In this document: in pieces, positions 52,037 to 62,985 of the stretch | How the letters are laid out: the number at the start of each line of letters is the position of its first letter | Numbering within the stretch: the first letter of the stretch is position 1 | Source of the DNA: Hetaerina americana | Taxonomy: Eukaryota > Arthropoda > Insecta > Odonata > Calopterygidae | NCBI GenBank assembly: GCA_022747635.1 | Contig: JAKTNV010000009.1 | Location: forward strand, 3,922,564 to 3,986,563 | Length of the DNA stretch: 64,000 nt | Reading direction: 5' to 3' | Program-made: the position numbers and the translations under genes | Notes under the pieces: model-generated | Told to the model about the DNA's origin: nothing | The model's database searches: none | What the model saw: the letters and a program-made list of their open reading frames with translations, nothing else

Positions 52037-55000
52037 ACTTTATTATTATTATTATTATTATTACCTTTTATTTGCCCAGAGATCACAATACAAAAATACC
52101 AGGTGGGTGAAGTATGTACATGATATAAGGCACGTCAATGAGGAGCAAAGACACAGGCTCAGTTAAGATACATAAAAGAATAGATGCTCATAGTTACATA
52201 AGTGTTTGGTACAAACCCATGAACATCGGCTGTAACATGCACATACAATATCAAATTCAGAAAAATCATTGATCACAAACATGAATCAGACCATTACCAT
52301 TGCTAGAAACTAAAAGTATGAACTTACTGGTCGGGAATATTGTTGAGATATTCATCAACCGAGTAAAACATATTGCGTTGTAGATATCTTTTTAGTTTAT
52401 GCCTGAATACGGCAGTTCCCTGTGTATCCTTGATACTTTTGGGTAGTTTGTTAAATAATCTGATGCCCATTTCATTGGGTCCTAATTTCAATGCTTTAGT
52501 TCTTATATTCCCATAATGGAAGTCATTCCTGCCTCTGGTGTAATGATGATGATAGGCAGAGTTAAGAGAATAGTTGCCGATGTTATTTTTTATATATAGA
52601 ATTAAAAACATAATGTAGATGCATGGGAGTGGTAGCAAATTTAATTCATGGAAAATAGGCCTTGATGGAGCATTGTAAGGTTTCCTGGCGATGATTCTAA
52701 TAGCTTTCTTTTGCATTTTAAAGATGGTTTGAGAAATAGCAGCTGATCCCCATAATATTATACTGTAGGTTATATTTGAGTAAATTTCCCCATAGTACAA
52801 ATTGAGTAGTACAGTTTTACTTGTAGTTTCATACAGGTGTCTTAATAAGTAGCAAGTTGAACTGAGCTTGTGTTGGAGGGCTTTTACATGAGTATCCCAA
52901 GAAATATTTGCACATAGAGAAATACCTAGAAATTTGCATTCTGTCACACGCTCAATTGATAGGTCATTGATTTTTACCAGCAGATCATCTGATATGTTCT
53001 TATTGTGTGTAAAGTTTACTATTTTACTTTTATTTACATTTAAGTCTAGAAGGTTGTCTGTACACCACTTGTTTATAGCAAGTGTGACAGACTTAGCTTT
53101 TTCCACAAGGCTGGGATATGTTTGTGTTGATATTATTATATTAGTGTCGTCAGCGTACAACACTGGTATTATTCCATCATTATTTGGTAAGCAGTTAGGT
53201 AGGTCATTGATGTAAATCAGAAAGAGGAGTGGCCCAAGGGTTGAGCCTTGTGGAACACCTTTGTTAACTTGGTATGCTTCGGATGAATATTTTGACCCAT
53301 CAACTGATAACACTACTTTTTGAGTGCGATTATGAATAAAGGACTTCAACCAGTTTAAAGGACTTCCTCTAATTCCTATTCTATTGAGTTTAATTAGTAG
53401 TCTATTGTGGTTTACATTATCAAAAGCCTTTGACAAGTCAAAAAACATTCCAAGAGTTTTGCGTTTAGCATCTAATGAATTAAGTATGCTGTCGATTGCC
53501 TGACATATGGCAGTTGTGGTAGACCTTTCCGATCTAAATCCATGCTGAGAATTAGAAAGTAGGAAGTTTTTTTCGAGATAAGATGCTATTTGCATATACA
53601 TGGCTTTTTCGAATATTTTAGCAAATGTATTTTGGACGGCTATTGGTCTGTAGTTATTCAAATCATTTACACAGCCATGGTTTTTATAAATAGGCACTAC
53701 TTTTGATTCTTTTAATTGGGATGGGAAAATCCCTTGTATCAAAGATTCATTAATTAAAAATAAAAGGGGTGCTTTTATGGCTTCAAAACAATGATGAACA
53801 ACTTTACCAGGAATTTCATCTGGGCCAGTACTGGATTTGTTTCTGAGTGAGGAGACAATAGTTTTTAGATTGGTTTCAGAACAGGGCTTGGCAAACATTG
53901 ACGATGGTGCATTTGCTAAAAGCACATTGGCTGGAGAAGTAGTTAGGCAAGGAGCTGATACGTAGTATTTGTTAAATTTATTAGCTAGAGATGAATAGCT
54001 AATGGCAGTGTTATTTTCAGGGTTACAAAGTTTTGGGAGAGTGAGTTGTGGATTTTTCTTACCTCTACAGTCATTAATTATTTCCCATGCAGTTTTGGAC
54101 TTGTTATTGGAATTAAGTAACTTATTATCATTATAGGTTCTTTTCGTGGTAGAAATCAGTTTACGGTAATACTTTTGAAATTCCTTATAGAGTAACCTTT
54201 GTTCATGATTGTTTGAACTTTTACTGGAGATAGCAAGTTTTTTAAGGATAGTTGAGTAATAACGGATCTCATCAGTTAGCCATGGCTTACATTTAGTTCT
54301 ATGAAATATTTTATGATGTGTTACTGGGAAACACATTTCAAAATTGTGTTTGAAAATTGAATAAAAGTAATTGAAACCTTCGTCTACTGACTTAAGGTCA
54401 TAGACATTGTCCCAGTTTTGGGACTGAAGAAGGAGCAGAAAATGCTGCATATTTCCATGAGTGAGAGACCGCCTTGGGTAAGTTTTATCATTTGGACTAT
54501 CCATTGGTTGGTTAGTATCGATACTTATTTTCACCATGCAATGGTCTGTTATACCTAGGTCGCAAACAGTTGTGACTACTTTTTCATGGTTAAAGTTGGT
54601 CACAGCGTAATCAATTAGGGTGGCAGATGTGGGAGTGACTCTGGTAGGATTATTGTTAAAACATTCCATGCCATAAGTTTTGAACAGATTCAACAATTCT
54701 GATCTGTGAGGGGAGTCAACTAAGAGATTACAGTTGAGATCGCCGTTCAGCACGAGTATCCTGTTGCTTGCATATAAGGAGCAAATGAGTTGGTCCAGTT
54801 TTTTAATGAATGAATGAAAATCACCAGTTGGTGATCTATAGATGGAGATGAGCACAAGCAATCCCACTGGAGTTTCATGGAAACACACTGCACATTCAAA
54901 GGTTTTTTCTTCCTTCACAGGCACGTGAACTGAGTTAATAGTCCCCTTTATTCTGCTATGCACGAAAATGGCCACACCTCCATTTTTATACGTGGCCCGG

Positions 55001-55563
55001 CAGAATGACGACACTAGGGAGTAATTTGAGAGTGAAATAACCTTAAGTTCTTCGTATTTTAACCAATGCTCTGTAATACACAAAAAGTCTGGTTCACACT
55101 CGTTCATAGCCACTTCAAGCAGGTTTACTTTGTTACTAAGGCACTGAATATTTACTTGCGCGATTGTTAATGGCTGTCTAACTTTGACTAACCCTTTGCG
55201 GAGGTCAGGCGGGCCTTCAGAAAAAAAAACCTACTGACACAAACATGTTTCGGCCAAAAGTCGGGACTTTCCACGACATCTTTTAAGTCTTCACCGACCG
55301 ATACACGAAAAGAGGTATAGGTGCCTCTAGATACCTTTAACTGCTCGATCTCAAAGCACTTGCCAGGTATTTTACTTGATACATACTTTTTAACTGCTTC
55401 GATTGACGTGTCTTCTTTGAATCGCCAAGCGTGTATGTGGACCATTTTCGGCAGCCCGACTAAATCACTGTCCAAGTTTGACGTCCCCACAATTGGCTTT
55501 GGCCGAGGTTTCCGTTTATATGAGACCATGGTGTAGCCTTCGTCGTCTGAACTGAACTGAAAC
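52037..55563 (-). mobile_element. CR1-like LINE inserted in piggyBac
   Basis: About 3.5 kb on the - strand, with a (TAA)n 3' tail (52033-52063 on the + strand as TTA repeats), an intact ORF2 and the 3' part of ORF1. The 5' end is truncated where it meets piggyBac at about 55563. The host codons on both sides (GGITTL and LRPDLPFT) rejoin across it, placing the insertion precisely. Confidence 0.88.
52324..55113 (-). CDS. LINE ORF2: endonuclease and reverse transcriptase, open
   Basis: 929 codons without a break from ATG. The frame is open further upstream and the endonuclease similarity starts about 25 codons earlier (TIAQVNIQCLSNKVNLLE), so the natural start may lie near 55190. APE-type endonuclease: EHWL, YRSPTGD, GDLNCNLL near residue 121, LIDYAVTN and TDH. 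RT: FFDLSKAFDNVNH near 556, GVPQGSTLGPLLFLIYINDL near 620 and LYADDTNIII near 650, with the catalytic Asp residues present. No RNase H domain is seen. The RT style and ORF1 type point to the CR1/Jockey group. It is the only long intact transposon ORF in the window. Confidence 0.9.
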   Translation of the reverse strand: MAMNECEPDFLCITEHWLKYEELKVISLSNYSLVSSFCRATYKNGGVAIFVHSRIKGTINSVHVPVKEEKTFECAVCFHETPVGLLVLISIYRSPTGDFHSFIKKLDQLICSLYASNRILVLNGDLNCNLLVDSPHRSELLNLFKTYGMECFNNNPTRVTPTSATLIDYAVTNFNHEKVVTTVCDLGITDHCMVKISIDTNQPMDSPNDKTYPRRSLTHGNMQHFLLLLQSQNWDNVYDLKSVDEGFNYFYSIFKHNFEMCFPVTHHKIFHRTKCKPWLTDEIRYYSTILKKLAISSKSSNNHEQRLLYKEFQKYYRKLISTTKRTYNDNKLLNSNNKSKTAWEIINDCRGKKNPQLTLPKLCNPENNTAISYSSLANKFNKYYVSAPCLTTSPANVLLANAPSSMFAKPCSETNLKTIVSSLRNKSSTGPDEIPGKVVHHCFEAIKAPLLFLINESLIQGIFPSQLKESKVVPIYKNHGCVNDLNNYRPIAVQNTFAKIFEKAMYMQIASYLEKNFLLSNSQHGFRSERSTTTAICQAIDSILNSLDAKRKTLGMFFDLSKAFDNVNHNRLLIKLNRIGIRGSPLNWLKSFIHNRTQKVVLSVDGSKYSSEAYQVNKGVPQGSTLGPLLFLIYINDLPNCLPNNDGIIPVLYADDTNIIISTQTYPSLVEKAKSVTLAINKWCTDNLLDLNVNKSKIVNFTHNKNISDDLLVKINDLSIERVTECKFLGISLCANISWDTHVKALQHKLSSTCYLLRHLYETTSKTVLLNLYYGEIYSNITYSIILWGSAAISQTIFKMQKKAIRIIARKPYNAPSRPIFHELNLLPLPCIYIMFLILYIKNNIGNYSLNSAYHHHYTRGRNDFHYGNIRTKALKLGPNEMGIRLFNKLPKSIKDTQGTAVFRHKLKRYLQRNMFYSVDEYLNNIPDQ

Positions 55564-55565
55564 AT
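55188..55565 (-). CDS. LINE ORF1, C-terminal part
   Basis: 125 codons starting at the truncation point. Contains SSDDEGYTMV, PIVGTSNLDSDLVGLPKMVH, IEQLKVSRGTYTSFRVSV and SPDFWPKHVCVSRFFF. The same domain occurs at 63429-63713. Stop TAG (55190-55188) lies inside the upstream open part of ORF2, so the two frames overlap slightly. Confidence 0.75.
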   Translation of the reverse strand: MFQFSSDDEGYTMVSYKRKPRPKPIVGTSNLDSDLVGLPKMVHIHAWRFKEDTSIEAVKKYVSSKIPGKCFEIEQLKVSRGTYTSFRVSVGEDLKDVVESPDFWPKHVCVSRFFFLKARLTSAKG

Positions 55566-56000
55566 TGCTGAGACCTGATCTCCCTTTTACTAGCAGAATA
55601 TTTGTAGAACTGCATGAAAGATTGAAGAACTCAGTATCTGGTTCTCAAGGCTATCATTTCTTCACTGTCAGGTATTACACTAGTGTCACTCTAGCAAGGG
55701 AATAGCTAAAGGAAAGAAACACACTTGACAGGGACAATAATGCCCAATAGGAAAGATAATCCACCAGTGATCAAACATCCAAAGCTAAAGAAAGGAGAGA
55801 GAGAGGCTTACAGGGATGGAAATGTGATGATCCTTGCATGGAAAGGCAAGAGGATGGCCACAATGCTCAGTACGTGGGACACTGCAGAGACTGAGTCCAT
55901 GGAAAGGAGAGTTTGTGGTGGTGGGAATGAAATAGTTTTCAAACCCAAGGTTGTGACAAACTATACCAAGTTTATGGGGGGAGTAGCTGTATAGCTGATC

Positions 56001-56194
56001 ATTTATTTATTTATTCAGTATAAGTCCGAAAACAGCACATTTAGGCCTTTACATCGAACTATTAACAACGATAACAATGTCACATTTACAAACACCCAAG
56101 CCCTAGATGGAGGGAAACTCACCCAGGCGGGAATCGAACCCGCGACCCTTGGCATGGTAGACGAGGACGTTACCCCGCCGCCACCGGGGCCGGC
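56001..56194 (-). repeat. tRNA-derived SINE, family 3, inside piggyBac
   Basis: Flanked by gatcatt on both sides (55997-56003 and 56195-56201). On the - strand it starts with a tRNA-like head (cggtggcggcggggtaacgt), has a B-box gggttcgattccc (56141-56129) and ends in a TAAA repeat. It splits the third catalytic site of the transposase. Confidence 0.8.
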
Positions 56195-56942
56195 GATCAT
56201 TACACAAGCACGTACTGTTTCATGAGGAAAACTCTAAGATGGTGGCGTAAATTGTTTTTCTGGGGGCTTGAGGTCAGTGTTGTAAATTCATTTATATTGT
56301 ATAAAGAATGCCAACAAAGAAAAAATGAAAAACCGATCTTGCATGTGAAATTTGTTAGGAAACTAGTACACGATCTCGTTGGAGAATTCCGAGATGGTAC
56401 ATAAACTTCCAGGGTTAGATTACCATCCACTAACATAGAGCAACGTTTAGATGGCAAACTCCATATAATCACACCTAACCCTAACAAAAAACATACAGAT
56501 TGTGCAGTTTGCTCTGACCGAAAAATCAAAGGAGGAAGAAGAGAGACGATATATATCTGTGAGACGTGTAAATGTAAACCAGGTCATCATGTTGGTGAAT
56601 GCTTCCAAAAATATCATACCATGAAAAATTATAGAGTTTAAATTATGGTTTATCAATTAATTTATCAACAATTATGTAAAAAAATCCAAATAAATAAGTT
56701 TGTATGGAAAAAACTCCAGTTTTTCATTCTAGTGCCACGCTTAGTAAATTTGATTTATTTAAAAAATTGAATCCCGAGTAGACTAAGGCAATCGAGAAAA
56801 AAAGCACCCGAGAGCAAAGGGTTTAACAGGTAAAAGTGCCATTAACTTTAAGCTTAAAAAAATCAGAATACATGGGCAGATGTGATTAGCCTTTAGCGGT
56901 GACCGCGTAGACATTAGTGCCCTTTGCCTTCTGCTTTATGTT

Positions 56943-57235
56943 GCAGTGGCTAATGTACTGGCTTCCAAACCAATGGCCCTGGATTCGAATCCTGAAGGTG
57001 GCAGATATATTTCAAAGGTATCACAATCCCTGCTTGAGGTACTTTATGGAGAGCTCTTTGAGCGAGTTCACTGTCCATCAAATGGGACGTTAAATTATTT
57101 GATCCCTTGGCACCTCTCGTTAAAGAGTTGGCTAATGCCGATGCCAGGTTTCTCTCTCCACCCTTCCTCCTTTATCATCCATCCCTAATGGCATGCCAAT
57201 GACCTCTCCTGTCGGTCGCCTCCCGTATAATTACT
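56943..57235 (+). repeat. tRNA-derived SINE, family 1, copy D
   Basis: B-box ggattcgaatcc, the body ctgcttgaggtactttatgg and the 3' end ccctaatggcatgccaatga shared with copy B. Confidence 0.8.
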
Positions 57236-57589
57236 GATACTATCAAAGGAAAACTGCTTTATTATGCCTCTGAATTCAAAACCATAACATTTCTTTGAAA
57301 ACAAATGTTTTAAATTTATGATCAAATATTTGAACTGTAACTTAAATGAAAAAAAATCTATGTTTGGCCAAAGACAACTGAAAGAGGAAGTGACAGAGCA
57401 TGGGAAAGGTAAGTTCAATGTCATTTATGAATACTGCGAAATAATGCCTGAAAAGTGGCCACAGTGCCTTCAAGATTGGCATCATTTATGCCATTTACTA
57501 TAATCTCGTTGATCCTTTCCTGTGGCCAAGTGGAATCATCATAAATAAATTTATCAAGCCCAGAAATGAACAAGAGACTTATGTGACTA

Positions 57590-59050
57590 CATTCTGTGGG
57601 CAGAAAAAATGCCTTAAAGGTTTTACATTTGAACGTACAGTGTGTACATTCTTAAATGAATGTTCTTGAACTAGTTTCAATTGATCACGAGTCCGATATT
57701 GTTTCCATCTCAGAGCATTGGCTGAACCCAAACAAAATTAAGATTGATGGTTTCTACTTAATTTCATACTTTTGTCGATTGATTCACAAAAGGGTGGTGT
57801 ATTGATTTTTATTAGAAATCACTTAGAAGTGCATAATATTTGTGGTGAAAACCCAAGCAGGGAGATTTATTTTGAGTTTAGTAGCTTGCACTTATCATTT
57901 GGTGATATAAGTGTGTCTATTTTGTATATGTATGTACAGGTCACCTCATGGTGACTTTTCTGTCTCTATGGACCTTTTTTGCAAGTCCCTACATGCCATT
58001 AATAAGAATTTGGATAATAACATTATCTGTGGTGGTTTAAACGTCGACTTTGGTTCTCTCTCAGCCCGGAAGAATCATTTATTGGATATACCAATGACTT
58101 TTAACTTACCCTCTGCCATAAGCGAGCCCTCAAGGGATACCAGTTCCTCCTCCACAATTATAGATCCACATCTTCTCAAGCATTGTACCAAGTGAAAGTC
58201 TAACGTTGGATGGTCATTTCTCGGCCCTTAAGACCCTGTTTTCAAAGTTCCATTTCAATGGAGACCCCAGAATGGAACTGAATGGGATGGAGCACTATGA
58301 AAAATAGAATTCAATACAAGTGGTGTTGCTTTCCCTCAGCTTGACTGCATTTCCAATGCTTACTAAAGGAGCAATCCTTTGAGTTTGTGTTTACTATTGA
58401 CTCTTTTTCAACAACTTCCATGACACATTCTTGCATTGTTTCAATGTATGTTCCCCTTTGATGCTGGTAAACACTCCAATTATCCATGAAACAAAATGTA
58501 AATGGGTAACTGAAGGAATTAAGGCTTTGTCTGCTATTCTAAAATAGGTTTTCCATAATCTGAAATCAAATGATTCTCTGCCAATGAGGGCATACTATAG
58601 GTCCATTACGAAGGAACACAATGATTTGGTGACAAAGACCGAAAGAAACTACATCATACACATCTTAAAATCCTTTAACAATCATAGTAAATCTGCCTGG
58701 AATCTCATTAAAAAGACTACTCAGTCGTCATAATTTCAGCCGTCAAGTATAAATACTGTTTCTCATAATAATGTTCTTGTTTCCAAACAATACAATTTTG
58801 CCAACCTACTCAATGAATGTTTTCTCAATTCAATAACAAGACTGTTAAATAACATAAGTCACCAATTAATTCCAAGTACACAATATTACAGGGTGTGCCC
58901 CACCATGCTCCTACAATCTTTCTCTATCCTGCTGATGACAAAAAAATTAGCAGCGTTATTAAATAAGTAAGTAAGAAACACTTAGCTGGAATTGATGATT
59001 TACCAATGGCATTGCTCCTCCCAAAGTTTTAGCCTCTGTAAATATTTAAG
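57590..59050 (+). mobile_element. Decayed CR1-like LINE, endonuclease part
   Basis: Reads SISEHWLNPNKIKIDGFYLI, GGVLIFIRNHLEVH, YRSPHGDFSVSMDLFCKSLH and ICGGLNVDFG (the usual Asp changed), ending with a trace of early RT sequence (KHLAGIDDLPMA) near 58990. Frameshifts are frequent. RT proper is missing. Confidence 0.75.
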
Positions 59051-59164
59051 TTATGAGTTTAGCCACTCAAAATAATAGTGCATGCCATTATTTGAATGCC
59101 AAACAAAGCAGGTTATTTGTACAACTTCAAGATAAACATGTGCAGTATTTAATATAGTTGAATT

Positions 59165-59660
59165 TTAACCTGCACATATGCCCGCTGTGATGCCCAGAAG
59201 AGACATTGGAATTTTATTTTCAAAATGAAATGTAAATACATTTTGATTTTGGCTATGTATTAAATAATGTTTTTTTAATGGAGCGTGCCGCTCTTCGTCG
59301 TTCACATTATCTCGGCCCCCTGAAAACATTTTGTACCACCGATAAACGTTGCTTTGGTCCAAGGTATCTTCTCCATATGCCACAGTCAACATTCGGAATG
59401 CGTCCGCGCACTTAATTTCGTTTTTCACACAAAATTTGATACAGATTCTTTGATCCATTTTTTGGAACAGACAAAGGCAAGCCAAATCACATCCTAGCAA
59501 ATTAGGTGCCAACAATTAACTTAGCATTTTTAGTGGCTGAACTTTGCGGCATAAGGGAGAGACATAAGTACCAGCATAGCACCACAAAAAAATGGAAAAT
59601 CAAATTTTCGTAACCTGCGAGAATTCAAAATTTGCGATCTACTTTCTGAACCAACCTCAG
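59165..59660 (-). mobile_element. Mariner fragment, N-terminal end
   Basis: The - strand reads MDQRICIKFCVKNEIKCADA, FRMLTVAYGEDTLDQSNVYR and WYKMFSGGRDNVNDEERHA, the start of a mariner transposase. It then jumps to unrelated or terminal sequence, so most of the gene is deleted. The right end (ctgaggttggttcagaaagt on the - strand) looks like a terminal repeat. Confidence 0.7.
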
Positions 59661-60541
59661 AGACAAATTCTTTTCCTGTGCATAGTTTATATAAATATGT
59701 GATCCCTCGTTTTTATACATGAATACTTAATTGGCAGAAAGGCACATTCCGCATAATATTGTGAGTAATTAATATCTGTGCCAAAATCCCTCGAAGAAAA
59801 ACCAATCTATGTCAAATTATACAGATGAATAATTTATTTTAAATGCTTGCACAAAACTATGCATTTGCTGAAAAAAATGTTGCTCACATTGGAGGTTGCA
59901 TTGAAGAACAACAGCTCTCAAAGCAAAAGTACCTAAACCTATTTCATCTACGTACATTGACTGCAATCTCGTTTGTTAGCACTGTAGGCATTATGATCGT
60001 TTGTTTGCAACAATTAGCAATACCCAATCAACTTATTTATTGGCTTGGCAGATGATCTAATTAGTTTTACATAGTTCTAAGTAATGTTCACATGAAATGG
60101 AAATTCTACAATCATATACAGACTAACAGATTGAAGATAGGCATGAAATAAAAACTATGTAACCTAGTGATGAGGGGCACAGTGGGGATTTGGTAATCCA
60201 AGAAAAAATGCTTGAGAAATATCTAAAACCTTTCCTCTGAATTGTTAGTTTTTGCTTATTAATGGGCCTCAAAATTTCAGAAAATTTATTCGAGATGGTG
60301 GCAGGGCATGAGGCAACTTTTTTGGGAGCTCAAGTAAATCAAATTGTTGTAAATGCTGCAGAAGAAACACAATGTGCTACGACTGCTGTTACAGTAATGT
60401 TTAAATGACCATTGTGGAATGCCGACTCAAGGATCAGCCTATACCTCACCATGTTCTGTAGTCCGTCTCACTTATGAAGATTCTTGAGCATACCTGAAGT
60501 GCTTCACCAACAGCAAAGTCATGGAATTCAATTTTCAAGTT
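59661..60541. other. Intergenic, no recognised feature
   Basis: AT-rich, with one 70-codon frame (59843-60055) that has no family resemblance. Confidence 0.5.
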
Positions 60542-61471
60542 CAAATTCTCTCCCAAAAGTAGTAGGACTGAGTCGATTAAAAAAATTTATTGCCAGAATT
60601 GATGCATTCACCCAAAAGTCTTTGAAGTACCACCCTTGTGCATCCACACGCTGCTTGCGGTGGGTTTTCCATGCCTTGTATGCCTTCAGGAAGGCATTGG
60701 CACCCGGAATGCTGCTAAGCTCCCTCGTCACGGCCTGTTGTAACTCATGTGGGTGTTGTCAGTCATGGTGGTGACGTCCTTTCAGCATGGATTTGAGGTG
60801 GAGTAAGAGGAATATGCCTGGCAAAAATTTGAATCCTCACTGACATGGTCAGGAAGCTATTGGCAGAACCACGTGCAAGTTTCCTTTTGTCAATCTGAGA
60901 GCATTCTCAGCACCAACATTGCACAGACCTTTCTCATGCCCATTGTTTTCAGTTACAAGTAGTAGTATGTAGTAGCATGTCTATGCATGCCAATGTTAGG
61001 GATTTCAAGTTCATCAGAAACCATGCAAACACTTAATCTGTGATCCCTGTCCAACAAAACCTTCACTCTTTCAAGATTTTTGTCACTTTTTGAGGTGGAA
61101 TAGCATCTTGAACATTCAGCATCTCCCACATCTTTTCTACCCAGCTGGAACAATCGGTCCCACTAAAAAACACCAGACTCACCCATGGAATTATCACCAT
61201 AAGCTGCCTTGGGCATGCCATGATTCTCTTTCCCAGTTTTACGCAAAATTTGATGGCATAGTGCTGTTCTAATAAGTAGCTCATGACGGAGGGTAACAAG
61301 GCCGCATTGTAGAGATTTTGCAAACGAACGATATGCTCTGCAAAGGCTGGGTGCCAACTGTCACTAGCCTCCAGCCTTTCCAGAGACTCCCCTCCCTCAA
61401 ATCCAGCCAGGGAAATTGTTGCCTGTCTATCCAGGAGAAAATAAGTCATACTACTTTTGAGACAGGCCTTG
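60542..61471 (-). mobile_element. Mariner deletion derivative, shared-junction family, copy 3
   Basis: About 930 bp with inverted ends sharing c.caaaagtagta.gact. The - strand holds LLEQHYAIKFCVKLGKRIM, VLLDRDHRLSVCMVSDELEI and, past the same junction, the tail TRELSSIPGANAFLKAYKAW. Confidence 0.75.
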
Positions 61472-62326
61472 TAAATTGTTGGGATATTGAGGTGGCTTAT
61501 CTTTGGCCACCTCAATAGCGGCCAAAAGTGACACCATAATTAATTAAGAATACCATAAATGGCCACTGCAATCAAACAACTTTGCAGCTGTATTACCAAG
61601 ACAAAGGCATTTCATGAATTAAACTTGGGGAAGCCTAGCTTTTGACCTTTTTTTCAGGAATTATCACCCCTGGGAAAATTATCACTGTTCCCTATGGAAC
61701 GCTTGTAGGGTCACTGTCATTTAACTAATCTGTGGCTAAGATTTAGGGCAAAGAGGAGAAATTGTGTGAGTTCATACTGTTGGCACGTTTCTTAGCAAAA
61801 CATTTTTTGTGGTACTAATGATTATATTGATATCATTTTTATTATGTTATAATGATGTGGATCTACTTTGTTAATAATAAGTGGAGGGAAGTTCAGCTGA
61901 AGGTGGCCTAGGAAAAGATCTTTCCTTAAAATCTGTTTCAATCGTTACTTAGCTTTTTATGGGAAACAAAGGTATGATTTATTTATGTCAATATTAATAG
62001 CACAATGAAATGCTTAGCATAAAATTAAGATATCATTATGCAAACAAAGTTTGCTTTCTATGAAAGTAATATATTGCTTTGGTTATTTTATGAATACGCA
62101 TTATTACCTGCATTTCCAATTCATTGTATTATTAAGAATAATGCATTTTAAATAATAATACTATTACACAAGTAAAACAACTGGTGAAGTAGTGACACAT
62201 TTCAATCTACAAACTGTTAATATGAGTTACAAATGCATAACAGCAATTGAAAACATTTATAATAACTGAGGGTTATGATCATGAGTATAAAATGTTATAG
62301 TGAACTACTTCCTGGCTAATAGATTA
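61472..62326. other. Intergenic, downstream of the myosin VII-like gene
   Basis: AT-rich; nothing recognised. Confidence 0.5.
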
Positions 62327-62332
62327 TTTATT
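62327..62332 (-). terminator. Candidate polyadenylation signal of the myosin VII-like gene
   Basis: tttatt on the + strand is AATAAA on the - strand, about 125 bases after the stop. The region is AT-rich, so this is only a candidate. Confidence 0.4.
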
Positions 62333-62457
62333 TAATTTATCAGAGTTAAAAGTATTTTGTGTTTATTCAAGCAATATCATTCGAGATTAATTATATGGTC
62401 TCCTTAATCTGAACTTGGTTTCAAATCATTGTTCAGCCATTCCTTTTCCAGACATCT

Positions 62458-62658
62458 TTACATTAAACTCTTCCTTCTTCCCAAGTTTGACACCAGCAGG
62501 GATATGTACGACGATAGCAAGTCGTCCATCTTGTATCCAAGGGGAGTTTCAAAGAGTAGCTTATTGCCCCTCACAAGGCTCCCGGCAGTCATGTGGAAGT
62601 ATGTGTTGCCAGATGACCAGTTGGAGATGCGTGTGAAGGGATGTGTGTCCAAAATGTC
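62458..62658 (-). CDS. Myo7a: Class VII myosin (Myo7a/crinkled-like) last coding exon, FERM domain C-terminus
   Basis: On the - strand the exon reads [57 protein letters not shown] and a basic tail ending in TAA (62460-62458). The strings [34 protein letters not shown] are hallmarks of the second MyTH4-FERM module of myosin VIIa, an actin motor of bristles and sensory hairs. The acceptor (tatgtttcag on the - strand) falls exactly before DIL, where similarity to the family starts, in phase 0. Several normally invariant positions differ, so a Myo7b/Myo28B1-type paralog is possible. The rest of the gene lies to the right of the window or in the CR1-filled last intron. Confidence 0.8.
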   Translation of the reverse strand, partial: DILDTHPFTRISNWSSGNTYFHMTAGSLVRGNKLLFETPLGYKMDDLLSSYISLLVSNLGRRKSLM

Positions 62659-62985
62659 CTGAAACATAATGAAATCATTTCTATGCTGCAAACATTGGAA
62701 GATATCATAAGTGCAATGAGAAATCATTAAGAGTAAAAAATGTCTGCAATGTAGATATGGGTAAATCCAATGCTTGGATAAACGATCAGACCAGGTGAGC
62801 TATACTAATAGAGAGGTGCGTTCATCCAGTTGACCTCTCAAATATAACTCTCTGGAAAGTGTTACTCTCGGCTGAGCATCACTTGAGCGACTACTGATTG
62901 GAATTTTCAAGGTGGCGGCCGCTTACTTCGCAAGCCAGTGTAGCTCCTGCAATATTTCCCTTAATTCTACTGATAAAGTAATTAA

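Larger units (their letters stand above)
51024..56641 (+). pseudogene. piggyBac transposase, interrupted
   Basis: Starts MDKYSKELEISDEEFNIETD and is open to 51866. After a stop it continues REISVDEAVVGLKGKIHF, holding the first catalytic Asp, then shifts frame and is cut by the LINE. It resumes at 55567 with RPDLPFT, then GSQGYHFFTVRYYTSV, where the second catalytic Asp of the usual TDRYYTS is Val. 55725-55994 is open to KFMGGVAV, where the SINE interrupts the GGVD third site. It ends with WRKLFFWGLEVSVVNSFIL and a Cys-rich tail (CAVCSDRKIK, CETCKCKPGHHVGECF) before TAA. It is inactive. Confidence 0.85.
50144..56822 (+). mobile_element. piggyBac-like element interrupted by a LINE and a SINE
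   Basis: Ends are inverted (ccttttgcactcgg at 50144 and, on the - strand from 56822, accctttgctctcgg), each next to TTAA (50140-50143, 56823-56826), the piggyBac target. Removing the LINE (52037-55563) and SINE (56001-56194) leaves about 2.95 kb, a usual size. Confidence 0.85.

Noticed and set aside
16762..57235. tRNA genes at the B-box-like sequences
   Set aside because: The tRNA-like heads do not form complete cloverleafs and are followed by shared non-tRNA bodies, so they are SINEs.
62415..62662. + strand frames of 73 and 77 codons
   Set aside because: They are antisense to the myosin exon, whose - strand reading has a clear family match.
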